From Arion vulgaris (lineage: Eukaryota > Mollusca > Gastropoda > Stylommatophora > Arionidae), in contig CM036755.1 of assembly GCA_020796225.1 (NCBI GenBank), positions 78,439,772 to 78,503,771 on the forward strand: a DNA stretch of 64,000 bases, given 5' to 3'. The notes under the pieces were generated by a model. That model had not been told where the DNA came from. It was given only the letters and a program-made list of their open reading frames with translations, and searched no databases. Below, piece after piece: positions 43,845 to 53,947 of this stretch (its first letter is position 1; every line of letters starts with the position of its first letter). Position numbers and translations under genes: made by a program.

Positions 43845-44560
43845 ATCAGCATCAGATGCCGGCTGGCGTAGGCGATCATTTATCTACACAAATCTCTGTC
43901 TCTGGTGTTTGTTATCATCTCAGATGTTGACGCTCTTCCGTGCCATGAAGTCAGGCTTTCCAAAATTTTCTTTCTCTGTCTTCCTCTGTCTCGTTTCCCT
44001 CGATTTTACCAGTTGTTACAATGTGTTCTAAACCACCCTTTCTCATCACATGCCCGAAAAATGATGACTGCCTCTTTCTTATATTGATGAAAGAACACAG
44101 CTTTCTCTGTGCCTTGACCTCATTTAAAACCTCTACATTAGTCATTTTAGGAGTCCATTGGATTCTCATCATTCTTCTATAAAACCACATCTCTGTGGCC
44201 CTTAGAGATTTTTCGATCTGTTTATTGTCCATGACTCGCATCCGTATGTCAGAATTGGTTCTATGTAGCACTGTATAACTCTCATTATGATATCAATTGA
44301 CAATGACATGTTGCATATAATGCTTCTCATTTTCTGGAACGCTGTTTTGGCCTGCCCTATTCTGCTCTTTATTTCTGATTTGCATCTGACATCTGAAGTT
44401 ACCAGGGTTCCGAGGTATTTAAATTGCTGTACTTGTCTTAGCTCCGTCTCATTTACTGTGATGATGCATTTTGTCAAAGTCTGCTTTTATTATATGATCA
44501 TAACTTCTGTCTTCTTAATATTCCTACTCAGTCCTTTGTTGTTACTTTCTGTCACAACCT
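43845..44560 (-). mobile_element. LINE family D, thumb to 3' end, just upstream of NAPRT
   Basis: Minus strand: ETELRQVQQFKYLGTLVTSD (the F-K-Y-L-G box), [72 protein letters not shown]. The frame shifts once between 44202 and 44271. 3' end GGCATCTGATGCTGATATT at about 43845, only ~90 bases upstream of the NAPRT start codon, so it may lie in the promoter. Confidence 0.87.
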
Positions 44561-44819
44561 AATCAACTAGTTTCTGGAGCTCTATTTCATTTCTTGCTAT
44601 TTAGGTAACTGATGGCCTCATAAATACTTCATTCCTGTGCCAGCGAATTCAAAGTGCTCATCATTGTCTCGTCAACTGAAGGAAGCAGCTGTCAGAGTTC
44701 CAACGCCAACCTTCCACCACTTGAATTAATGTCGAAATAAACAGCCATCACGACCAAAAAGCAATAGTCTGCACGAGCATTACAGCATAAGGAAAACCGC
44801 TAGATCGCCGCTAAATAGA

Positions 44820-45120
44820 TGTCCGCCATTTTTGGACAGAAGACAACATTCATACAGAAGACAACCACTATGGAAACAAAGAAAGAGCATTCGGAATAAA
44901 ATTCACAGCTTACAATGCCCCCAAGCACCTAACTCAGTAGCCGGGAGACAACACCGGATTCTAAAGACCAAACATGAATATAAATGCGCTATCAACTGCG
45001 CCCAAAGGCAAACAACATTCCAAGGTCTACGTGGCTCGTCCATGGCCATCTATTCGCCACGATGGCCAGTTAGTCCTTCTCATAAGAAAAACATTAATTA
45101 TACTGATATTCCGTAGTGTT
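44820..45120 (+). mobile_element. LINE N-terminal / endonuclease-start fragment
   Basis: Reads GRQHRILKTKHEYKCAINCA, QRQTTFQGLRGSSMAIYSPR then IRHDGQLVLLIRKTLIIL in another frame. The R-H-D-G-x-L-V-L-L-I-R segment resembles an AP-endonuclease strand. Tentative. Confidence 0.45.
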
Positions 45121-45257
45121 AAATTTACTGATGTTTCCCGTCAAACACACTTCTCACTCTGCCTCTGAAGCATCCAATTTGGTTTGAAAAAATGTGTAAT
45201 TTCAATTTCAAACTCCTTAAATCGCTGGATAAATTAAACATCAATTGTAGTGTTATC
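45120..45257 (-). mobile_element. I-like LINE 3' fragment
   Basis: Matches 30850-31010 on the same strand: CACACTTCTCACTCTGCCTC and TCCTTAAATCGCTGGATAAA. Abuts the direct repeat that begins at 45258. Confidence 0.65.
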
Positions 45258-45770
45258 TTATTGTCACACCTTAGAAAAGCTGCAGGTGTGACAATAAGAG
45301 ACAAATTAGAAATGAAGAAATCAGAAGGAGACTGGATGTGAAACCAATCATGCAATTCATAAAAGAACAACAGATTAAATGGTTTGAACACCTGACAAGA
45401 ATGCCCTGGTATCGCCTACCACAGAAGCCACACAGAAAAAGTATAATGAGTACAAAACAAGAGGAAGACCACGCAAAAGATGGAGCGACAGCATCAAGAA
45501 CAGCCTAACGAAAATGAATATCAGCTTACAAAGTGCCTTAAAACAAGCACACGTGGTCAAAGGCGCTTGGCGGCAACATGCGCCAGGGTTAGTGAAGGGG
45601 CGCTAATCAAGACCCTGCCCCCCACCTTTACGTGGTAACCCTGGAAACAGACTTTGGTTCCGGTCTGGCCAAGGGGATAACATGGATGGAAGGAGAGCTA
45701 CTGGTAGTGGTAGTAGTGCAAGCACGGAAAAGCAATACGGGTCCGAGAATCCCCGAACAACGCACGCATC
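45258..45770 (+). mobile_element. LINE C-terminus plus GC-rich 3' UTR start, direct copy 1
   Basis: Reads RKAAGVTIRDKLEMKKSEGD (one base lost relative to copy 2), VKPIMQFIKEQQIKWFEHLT, RMPWYRLPQKPHRKSIMSTK, then in frame GRPRKRWSDSIKNSLTKMNI and VVKGAWRQHAPGLVKGR stop at 45606, followed by CCCTGCCCCCCACCTTTACG. Near-identical to 46509-47023. Begins with a 14-bp perfect hairpin. Confidence 0.9.
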
Positions 45771-45773
45771 CCC

Positions 45774-46510
45774 GGGGGAGTGATCTTGTGTGTGCTTGTT
45801 TTCTCTTTTTCTCGCGATCGTTCTTATGTCGTTTTTATCATTCTAATGTGATATATAAACAGCCAAACATCAAGAACGGATGTACGTACATAACCTTCAG
45901 TACCTATTGGAGCTCAGGTGCTTATCCTTCGGTGGTGTGTTCGGTTTAAACCAGCGTTTACTGGGTTCGCTCTCAGTTAGCCCTTTACTGTCCCCAGCCA
46001 AACCTGCAAGGCAGCAGGTTACTATATTCTTTTAGGGCAGCGACCCTTAGACGCACGGCCCTCCCGGGCTTATGAGCGCCATCTGCCCAGCGAACCGGTC
46101 GTTTTGTGGACACCTTGGTTTGCCGCCCGTCCAGTTTTGTGTACAGTTTGCTCCGCTAGACTTTGATTGTCCCCAATCAAACTACAAGGCAACAGTAGTT
46201 CCCTGCGAGTGGAAACGCGCACTGGCTTCGCCTCTGCTGGGCTTTCAGTTTTTTCTTCTGAAAAATTTCGGGTGGTCCGCACACCCTCTTGCCTACCGTG
46301 CCCGCCACGCCTGCCGTGCCATGCTTTTTCTGCCCGCCGGTGGGCCCGCCCGTGCATCGCCTGCATGCGTGCACGCTCTGCCCTGGTGCTTGCCTTACCA
46401 TTTCCGTCAATTCCCTCCAATTCTGTAATTTACTCCGGGGGAGTTATCATTTGTTCGCGGACGACTCGTACACTGCTGTATCTTACAGTTTGGGAACTTG
46501 GACAAATTTT
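45774..46510 (-). repeat. Left arm of a 737-bp inverted repeat (GC-rich)
   Basis: Reverse complement of 47042-47777 with only scattered differences (for example ATTTCGGGTGG against CCACCCGAAATTTT, and one GAC/ATC change). GC-rich against an AT-rich background. Open frames on both strands arise from composition; no domain is recognisable. On the plus strand of this arm TGATATATAAACAGCC occurs at about 45849-45864, a TATA-box-like element. Confidence 0.92.
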
Positions 46511-47023
46511 ATTGTCACACCTTAGAAAAGCTGCAGGTGTGACAATAAGAGACAAATTTAGAAATGAAGAAATCAGAAGGAGACTGGATGTGAAACCAAT
46601 CATGCAATTCATAAAAGAACAACAGATTAAATGGTTTGAACACCTGACAAGAATGCCCTGGTATCGCCTACCACAGAGAGCCACACAGAAAAAGTATAAT
46701 GAGTACAAAACAAGAGGAAGACCACGCAAAAGATGGAGCGACAGCATCAAGAACAGCCTAACGAAAATGAATATCAGCTTACAAAGTGCCTTAAAACAAG
46801 CACACGTGGTCAAAGGCGCTTGGCGGCAACATGCGCCAGGGTTAGTGAAGGGGCGCTAATCAAGACCCTGCCCCCCACCTTTACGTGGTAACCCTGGAAA
46901 CAGACTTTGGTTCCGGTCTGGCCAAGGGGATAACATGGATGGAAGGAGAGCTACTGGTAGTGGTAGTAGTGCAAGCACGGAAAAGCAATACGGGTCCGAG
47001 AATCCCCGAACAACGCACGCATC
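46509..47023 (+). mobile_element. LINE C-terminus plus GC-rich 3' UTR start, direct copy 2
   Basis: Reads LRKAAGVTIRDKFRNEEIRR, RLDVKPIMQFIKEQQIKWFE, HLTRMPWYRLPQRATQKKYN, TRGRPRKRWSDSIKNSLTK and APGLVKGR, stop at 46857-46859. This copy is open throughout. It is fused upstream to the left inverted arm, making a false 230-codon frame (46167-46859). Confidence 0.92.
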
Positions 47024-47750
47024 TCCTGGCCGATGTCCGCTAAAATTTGTCCAAGTTCCCAAACTGTAAGATACAGCAGTGTACGAGTCGTCCGCGAACA
47101 AATGATAACTCCCCCGGAGTAAATTACAGAATTGGAGGGAATTGACGGAAATGGTAAGGCAAGCACCAGGGCAGAGCGTGCACGCATGCAGGCGATGCAC
47201 GGGCGGGCCCACCGGCGGGCAGAAAAAGCATGGCACGGCAGGCGTGGCGGGCACGGTAGGCAAGAGGGTGTGCGGACCACCCGAAATTTTCAGAAGAAAA
47301 ACTGGAAAGCCCAGCAGAGGCGAAGCCAGTGCGCGTTTCCACTCGCAGGGAACTACTGCTGCCTTGCAGTTTGATTGGGGACAATCAAAGTCTAGCGGAG
47401 CAAACTGTACACAAAACTGGACGGGCGGCAAACCAAGGTGTCCACAAAACGACCGGTTCGCTGGGCAGATGGCGCTCATAAGCCCGGGAGGGCCGTGCGT
47501 CTAAGGGTCGCTGCCCTAAAAGAATATAGTAACCTGCTGCCTTGCAGGTTTGGCTGGGGACAGTAAAGGGCTAACTGAGAGCGAACCCAGTAAACGCTGG
47601 TTTAAACCGAACACACCACCGAAGGATAAGCACCTGAGCTCCAATAGGTACTGAAGGTTATGTACGTACATCCGTTCTTGATGTTTGGCTGTTTATATAT
47701 CACATTAGAATGATAAAAACGACATAAGAACGATCGCGAGAAAAAGAGAA
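46835..47750 (+). repeat. GC-rich ~0.9-kb repeat, copy in LINE 3' UTR position
   Basis: From ATGCGCCAGGGTTAGTGAAG to AACGATCGCGAGAAAAAGAG. Contains CCGGTCTGGCCAAGGGGATA, GCATGCAGGCGATGCACGGG, AACCAAGGTGTCCACAAAAC and a TATATAAA on the opposite strand at about 47688-47700. A diverged, longer copy is at 53948-55316; its last 50 bases recur at 7804-7850. Confidence 0.85.
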
Positions 47751-47777
47751 AACAAGCACACACAAGATCACTCCCCC
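47042..47777 (+). repeat. Right arm of the 737-bp inverted repeat
   Basis: Partner of 45774-46510; spacer 46511-47041 is 531 bp. The inner edges read GGACAAATTTT and AAAATTTGTCC, and the outer edges GGGGGAGTGATCTT and AAGATCACTCCCCC, so pairing continues to both ends. Confidence 0.92.
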
Positions 47778-47924
47778 ATACCTACACTTCTATAAAGTAG
47801 TAAATAGTGGAAGAGAAGAAAGATAAGAAAAATAATTGTAGTGTAGTGTTTGCATCCAACATGCGGTCGTTAAGAAATGAAAGAGCATTCCGCATATCAC
47901 CCTAACTCCCAGACAATTAACTGT

Positions 47925-48150
47925 TGATGCTAGTCTGCCCGCTCTCTCATTGCCCTCTTAGTTGGCAAATCATCATCATCGCACATCGAACCAGAGCCAA
48001 CTATAAACAAGTTAAGAGTTTGCTGTGATCGAACCAATTAGTTCATATCATTAGTGCTCCAATCTCTTCGTCATTATGTCCAGTCGTAGCAGTTCTTTGC
48101 TGGTTTACTATTCTTCTTTGTTGTTCCAGTATATCGCTCTTGTCTATCTA
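47925..48150 (-). mobile_element. I-like LINE RNase H / 3' relic
   Basis: Contains TGATGCTAGTCTGCCCGCTC and TCTCATTGCC (as in 31077-31105), then TTAGTGCTCCAATCTCTTCG and TTCTTTGCTGGTTTACTATT, shared with 50265-50400. Confidence 0.6.
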
Positions 48151-48196
48151 CACCCCGTTTAATTTGATATTCTTGCAGTATGGTTAGGACTGTAGA

Positions 48197-48197
48197 T

Positions 48198-48234
<37 letters not shown>
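48197..48234. repeat. (TC)n microsatellite
   Basis: About 38 bases of TC with one CTAT interruption. Confidence 0.95.
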
Positions 48235-48235
<1 letters not shown>

Positions 48236-48619
48236 ATGATCCCGCCTAGACAGATGAACTAAATTTTATCATGAATTTTGGACTGTAGATTCAAAGATCA
48301 GTAGTAAATTTAGTTTTCCTTTACGACGGAGAAAGTTAATAAATATGTAGCCATATACTATATAGCCGCTAGAGCGTTTATAGTATCAATATGTTTTATT
48401 TCCATGCCTGTGGTAGAATTCTTCTCTTCCAGCGAATTTACTATTGCCAGCGACTTCTGTTTGTTTTTGAACCCACACTTATTAGCATTTCATTTTTACC
48501 AGATTATTTCTTTTTCAGTAATCTAATTGTATATTTCATGTCCTCCTTATTTAGGTTTGTCATAATGTGCTCCTCTAGTACAATCTTTAGACTGCCATGT
48601 TGTGTGTGTTTGTGATGGT

Positions 48620-48790
48620 TTGTTTTCTGGTTGGTACATCAATGTAGGCGTTTTAACCAAATTATTTAATGACATCTACATCACTGGATATGTACCCAAA
48701 GATTTACTACAATCCATTTTTGTAGCACTACCAAAGAAAGCAGGTACGATAGAATGCCTTAGTAGTCACGTAACAAATTTCTTTCATTCA
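48620..48790 (+). mobile_element. LINE RT finger fragment
   Basis: Reads INVGVLTKLFNDIYITGYVP, KDLLQSIFVALPKKAGTIEC, then SHVTNFFHSF in place of the usual S-H-V-T-K-x-x-x-R. This is the F-N-x-I-Y-x-x-G-x-x-P..PKK block of RT domain 0-1; the 3' part is deleted. Confidence 0.7.
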
Positions 48791-48799
48791 TTCATTGGC

Positions 48800-50500
48800 C
48801 TCTTTGTCTCAGGAGACAATAGGTGTTGCGTCACGTAGTATGCTCTGTGGTGAATCACAACGTTTCATGTGGCTGTAATGGCCTTTTCTTGAGTGGCAAT
48901 CCTTGTCACAGTTGCTGCAGGTAAAACTGGAGACTAGAGCCGATACATGGGATATTCTCTCTGCCCTCTGTGCTCTCTTTTGCCTCCACATTTGATGTTG
49001 TTTTCTTCTTTTTTTTTTGAGCCGCCCTCACTGCCGCTCATCATGCTTGCCTGTCTTTGGCCAGCCGCTCCCAGTGTTCTTTGTCTATGCCGCATGAAGT
49101 TAAATTACGCTTGCAGGTGTCAATGAAGCGTAATAATGGGCGCCCGTGCTGTCTAGCACCAGATGCGAGTTGACCATATAGAATGTTCTTTGGAATTCTA
49201 TCATCGCTCAAACGGCACACGTGTCCCAGCCATCTGAGACGTCGCTGACTCAGTAAAGTGTGCATGCTTGGAATGCCAGCACTGTTCAGGACTTCTATAT
49301 TGGAGATGTGATCTTGCCATCGGATGTTGAATATTCGCCTGAGACAGCGCATGTGGAAGGTGTTGAGGCGATGTTCTTGTCTAGCATATGTGGTCCATGT
49401 CTCACTACCATACAGCAGAGTGCTGAGAACACAAGCTTTATATACTTGTGTCTTGGTGTTTCTTGTGAGTGCCCTGTTTTCCCATACACGCTTTGCTAAT
49501 TTAAACATAGCAGTGGAGGCCTTCCCAATGCGACCACAGCAGTGGAGGCCTTCCCAATGCGACCACTAATTTCATCATCGAAGGAGAGGTTGCTGCTGAT
49601 GACAGAGCCAAGGTATGTAAAGGTGTTGACTACTTCAAGCGTATGACTGCCAATGTTGATAGATGGGGGCTCTGCTAATATCCTGGAACATTATATTTGT
49701 TTTCTTCAGGCTGATGGTCAAGCCGAATTCATTTGATGCTGCAGCAAATCTGTCCATGAGGTATTGTAGCCCTTCTTCTGTGTGTGATGTTAATGCTGCA
49801 TCATCGGCAAACAGAAGTTCCCCGATGGTGACTCTTTGGACTTTGGTCTTTGCTTTGAGTCGCCCCACGTTGAACAATTTTCCATCTGATCTTGTGTGAA
49901 GAAATATTCCTTCTTCTGCGGATTCAAAAGCATGGGAGAGAAGTAGGGAGACGCCCGAGTGGTTACCGGGGCCCAAATTTGGGGTGTAAAGAATAGAACA
50001 ACTGTTACCTGCCATGCATGTCGTAAGAGGCGACTAAGGAGGTTTGGCTGAAATCGGATGCACGTGTCCTAAACGTGTATAAGTCTATGCGTTTAGGGCC
50101 TACCAAACCAATGTGCAACGTATTCACGTTCTTGGCAAAGAACAAACATATCACAAAGAGTGATTACAATTGGTCTCGAAAAGAACGAACGCAAAGAAGA
50201 AGAAGAAGTAGGGAGAAAAATATCCCAAAGAGTGTGGGTTTAGTTTTTGTTTAGTCGTCGGATCACCATCATTGCACGTCGAACAAATTAGTCCATAAGT
50301 GCTCCGATCTCTCCCTCAGTATGTCCATCAGCGTGTGGCGACTAACGACACCGGTTCTTTGTTGGTTTACAATTCTTCTTTGTCTGCCAGCATAGCGTTC
50401 TTGTCGAGCTACACCACATTTACCAGAGTGTGGGTGCAAGTACGCACCCCTGCTTGACGCCGCTGTTGATAGGAAAAGCGCTGGAGGAGGCCCCATCAAA
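48800..50500 (-). mobile_element. LINE, palm to C-terminal zinc finger, interrupted twice
   Basis: Minus strand: at about 50525-50410 FHNNMKGTVMFDGASSSAFP and INSGVKQGCVLAPTL (palm box B); at 49920-49650 HAFESAEEGIFLHTRSDGK, RVTIGELLFADDAALTSHTE (F-A-D-D box); at 49508-49041 [77 protein letters not shown]; at 48991-48809 SSFTCSNCDKDCHSRKGHY. A SINE (49952-50203) and a 3'-tail scrap (50217-50413) are inserted. At 49520-49565 a 33-bp piece (CAGCAGTGGAGGCCTTCCCA..) is tandemly doubled. Confidence 0.87.
49952..50203 (+). mobile_element. SINE-A copy in a LINE, 13-bp target duplication
   Basis: AGAAGTAGGGAGA is at 49939-49951 and 50204-50216. The body starts CGCCCGAGTGGTTACCGGGG, has GCATGTCGTAAGAGGCGACT and GTGCAACGTATTCACGTTCT, and ends AAAGAAGAAGA. 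Opposite orientation to its host LINE. Confidence 0.92.
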
Positions 50501-50597
50501 CATCACTGTACCCTTCATGTTGTTATGGAATGATGTGATTTTAAGCAATATATATAAATTATATATATATATAATTTATATTTTCATGATTGTATAT

Positions 50598-51074
50598 TGT
50601 TTCTCTTCTTTTCCACTTCTAGTTTTGTATTGCACTCATTTCGTTATTCGTTTTTATTCCCAGATTTCCATTAGATACATTTACATGTTTCCGTTATCGT
50701 CCATTTGTAAGTGTTCTCTGAAATTCGTCACTCCTGTTGTGTCGTTTGCTTGATAAAGGCCTTTTGGTCGAAACGTTGCTGTTTATCGTCACTGTTTCTG
50801 TATTTTGTAAAACTATAATAAAATGTTTCTCTTCTAAAACTATAATAAAATGTTTCTCTTCTTTTCCACTTCTAGTTTTGTATTGCACTCATTTCGTTAT
50901 TCGTTTTTATTCCCAGATTTCCATTAGATACATTTACATGTTTCCGTTATCGTCCATTTGTAAGTGTTCTCTGAAATTCGTCACTCCTGTTGTGTCGTTT
51001 GCTTGATAAAGGCCTTTTGGTCGAAACGTTGCTGTTTATCGTCACTGTTTCTGTATTTTGTAAAACTATAATAA
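50598..51074. repeat. Tandem duplication, 253-bp period, with hammerhead-like core
   Basis: TGTTTCTCTTCTTTTCCACT begins copies at 50598 and 50851; they match to GTAAAACTATAATAAAA. A 28-bp AAAACTATAATAAAATG... stretch is doubled between them. Each copy holds CTTGATAAAGGCC-TTTT-GGTCGAAAC (50751-50775 and 51003-51028). The pattern resembles terminal repeats of Penelope-like elements; no RT of that type was seen nearby. Confidence 0.85.
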
Positions 51075-51089
51075 AACCAGCATAAAATC

Positions 51090-53900
51090 ACAATCATGGG
51101 AGTAGCCGACACTAGAAGAAAAGGACAGGGTATTAAGAAAATACATAAAGATTTCATATTTACATGGCGAGGAACACAACCAGGCGAAAACAACAAACAT
51201 GGAGTCGGGTTCGTTATTGCCCCTACTGCAGCAAAATTTATATTAGAAATAGAGTATAAATCAGAAAGAATTATCCGTATCAGAACAGCGCAAGGTAAGA
51301 GGAAAGTAACTTACATACAGATTTATGCACCATGCAATGACTCATATAGTGAAGAAGAAAGAACCACATTTTTTGACGAATTAAGTGAAAACATTAGTGA
51401 AGTCAACAGCACTGACAGCATCTATATTATGGGCGATTTTAACGGAAGAGTCGGCGAGCGAAGAACACCATGGGAGACACACCTAGGACCATTCAGCGAC
51501 ACAACAACGAAATGCAACAGCAACGGGGAACACCTTCTTAATATATGTGCAGAACATGATCTATTTATCACCAATACATTTTACCAACATAGGAGAAGCC
51601 AGATATTAACCTGGTATAAATGGAATAATATTAATCAAGCATCACAGATCGACTTTATACTAGCAAAAAAAGAATGAAAGATGGAGAATACAAAACGCTA
51701 GAGCCATCCCAAATGCAATATTAGACTCTGATCATAGACCAGTGGTACTATTTCTACATAAAACCAATTAGAAAACAAGACAGGAGTACAACTCAACAAA
51801 TTGAAATAATAGATATTGAAAAGTTAAATAATAATGAAATTAGGAATCAAATTGAAGGAGCAGTTACATCAGCCTTTAACACCCTAGAAGGAGTAAGCAA
51901 CATAACTAAAGAATGGCAAACCTTCAAAACAAATATCATGGAAATAGTGAAAGAAAATTGTGGACTTAAAAAGTTAAATAAGCACAGAAAACACACAGCA
52001 TGGTGGAATGCAGCAGTTAAAAGGTCTATACAAGAAAAGAAAAAGTGTTTTCACAGGTGGCAAAAGTCAAAATTAGATGAAGACTACACCAAATACAGAA
52101 CAGCAAGAATGTATAGTAAAAATAAAGTAAAGTCATCAAAATCAGAATCTTGGGCAAAATATGGAGAACATTTAGCTGAACTATGCACTAAGGCACCAAG
52201 AAAATTTTACAGAAGCATTAAGGCAATGAGGCTAAGAGAAGAACAATTCAATCCAGTCACCATTATAAATAACAAGTCTAGGAAACCTCTTACCAACAGC
52301 AAAGATATTAAAGACAGATGGAAAGAATATTTTACGGAACTGTTAAACTGCGAAACACAAGGTACAGAAACATTTCAATTGAAACATGGAAAATACCAAC
52401 AATTGAATATCTTAGAATCCGAAGTTGAAATGGCACTAAATCAAAAGAAGGAAGGCAGCAGGGATAGATGGTATAACAACAGAAATGTTACTTGCGTGTA
52501 AGACAACAGCAATAACATGGCTGACCAGAATTTTAACATAGCCTGGGAGGCACAAGAGGTTCCAGATGACTGGCAGAGAGCTATTATAGTCCCAATATGG
52601 AAGAACAAAGGAGACAAAAGAGAATGTGAAACATACAAGGGTATCTCTCTTTTGAGCCAAATAGGAAAAATGTTTGCAAAAATATTGGAGCGAAGAGCAA
52701 GACATATATTAGAGCCCCAGTTAAGCAATAGCCAGTTTGGGTTTAGGAGGGGTAAGAGCTGCACAGACGCAATATTTACACTAAGACAGATCTGCGAACA
52801 AACAATTGAATACAATCAAAGTAAACAGCTTATATTTATAGACCAAGAAAAGGCATTTGATAGAGTAAACAGGTGCAAACTATGGAAGATCCTTGAAGAA
52901 TATGGCGTCCAAGGACAACTATTAGGTAACATCATGGCCTTATATCAAGATAGCCAGAGTACAGTAAGAACTACAGAAGGAATGACCGACTGGTTCTCCA
53001 TTACATCAGGTGTTAGACAAGGTTGTGTCCTTTCACCACTACTCTTTATCGCATATATGGATAAAATAACTCAAGAGTCGAATTCAGATAATGATGAAAT
53101 AAATGAACTGCTTTTGCAGATGATCAGTGCCTGATACATCAAAATGAACAAGATCTACAACATCATATTGACACTTTGAACAATAATTGTGTGAAACATG
53201 ACATGAAAATCAACAACACTAAAACAGAAATAATGAATATGGGAAGAAAACATAATAATCTAGACATCCATGTCAATGGCACTAAAATAAACCAAGTGAA
53301 AGAATTCAAATACTTAGGAAGCATATTCACAGAAGACGGAAAACTAGATAGAGAGATAGAGGCTAGAGTGCAAAAGCAAATGCTGTAACCTACCAGCTAG
53401 CCCCATTGTTAAGGCACCCAAAAATTTCACAGGCAGCTAAGAAACAAATGATCAACAGCATTTTTATACCTACTTTGTGTTACCAGAGCCAAACATGGAC
53501 ATTGAGCAAAGCGCAGTCACAAAAAATAACTACATGTGAAATGCGTTGCCTGAGAAAAGTTACCAACAACACAAGAAAAGACAGAATCACCAACATCAGC
53601 ATAAGAAAGAAAGTTGGCACAAAACCGTGCTTGAATTATATAGATAAACAAAGAATGAAGTGGTTTGGCCACTTAATAAGAATGCATCCAAACTCCACAG
53701 TATACAGAGTCTTCTACAACAGAACATCGGGAAAGAAGGCAAGAGGAAGACCACGGAAAAGATGGTTAGATGGCGTAGCAGAATCCTGTGAAAGAGCAAA
53801 GATAACAATCACACAAGCCACCAGAACAGCGCAAGACAAAAACAGAAAACCACGACACTGGGCAACAACCCGGTAGCAGTGTGACGACAAAAGAAGAAGA
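51090..53900 (+). mobile_element. Longest LINE copy: endonuclease plus reverse transcriptase
   Basis: RTE-like by its thumb and tail. Endonuclease at 51096-51677 has TYIQIYAPCND, SIYIMGDFNGRVGE (G-D-F-N) and QIDFIL; its S-D-H box (LDSDHRPVVLFLH) follows a frameshift at 51720-51760. Linker 51938-52501. RT at 52517-53134: DDWQRAIIVPIWKNKGDKRE, YKGISLLSQIGKMFAKILER, QFGFRRGKSCTDAIFTLRQI, LIFIDQEKAFDRVNRCKLWK, TSGVRQGCVLSPLLFIAYMD. The F-A-D-D box (53112-53127) is intact but one base out of frame. Thumb: [67 protein letters not shown]. 3' end AAAGAAGAAGAAG at 53890-53902. About five frameshifts; the endonuclease's first residues are missing. Confidence 0.92.
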
Positions 53901-53947
53901 AGTAAAACTATAGTACTTTGTACGTGTTTCGCTAAGAAAACAACGGC

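Noticed and set aside
46072..47504. Several frames of 80-230 codons on both strands in the GC-rich inverted repeat
   Set aside because: Frames overlap on opposite strands of the same repeat, reflect few stops in GC-rich DNA, and cross the LINE/arm junction; no domain.
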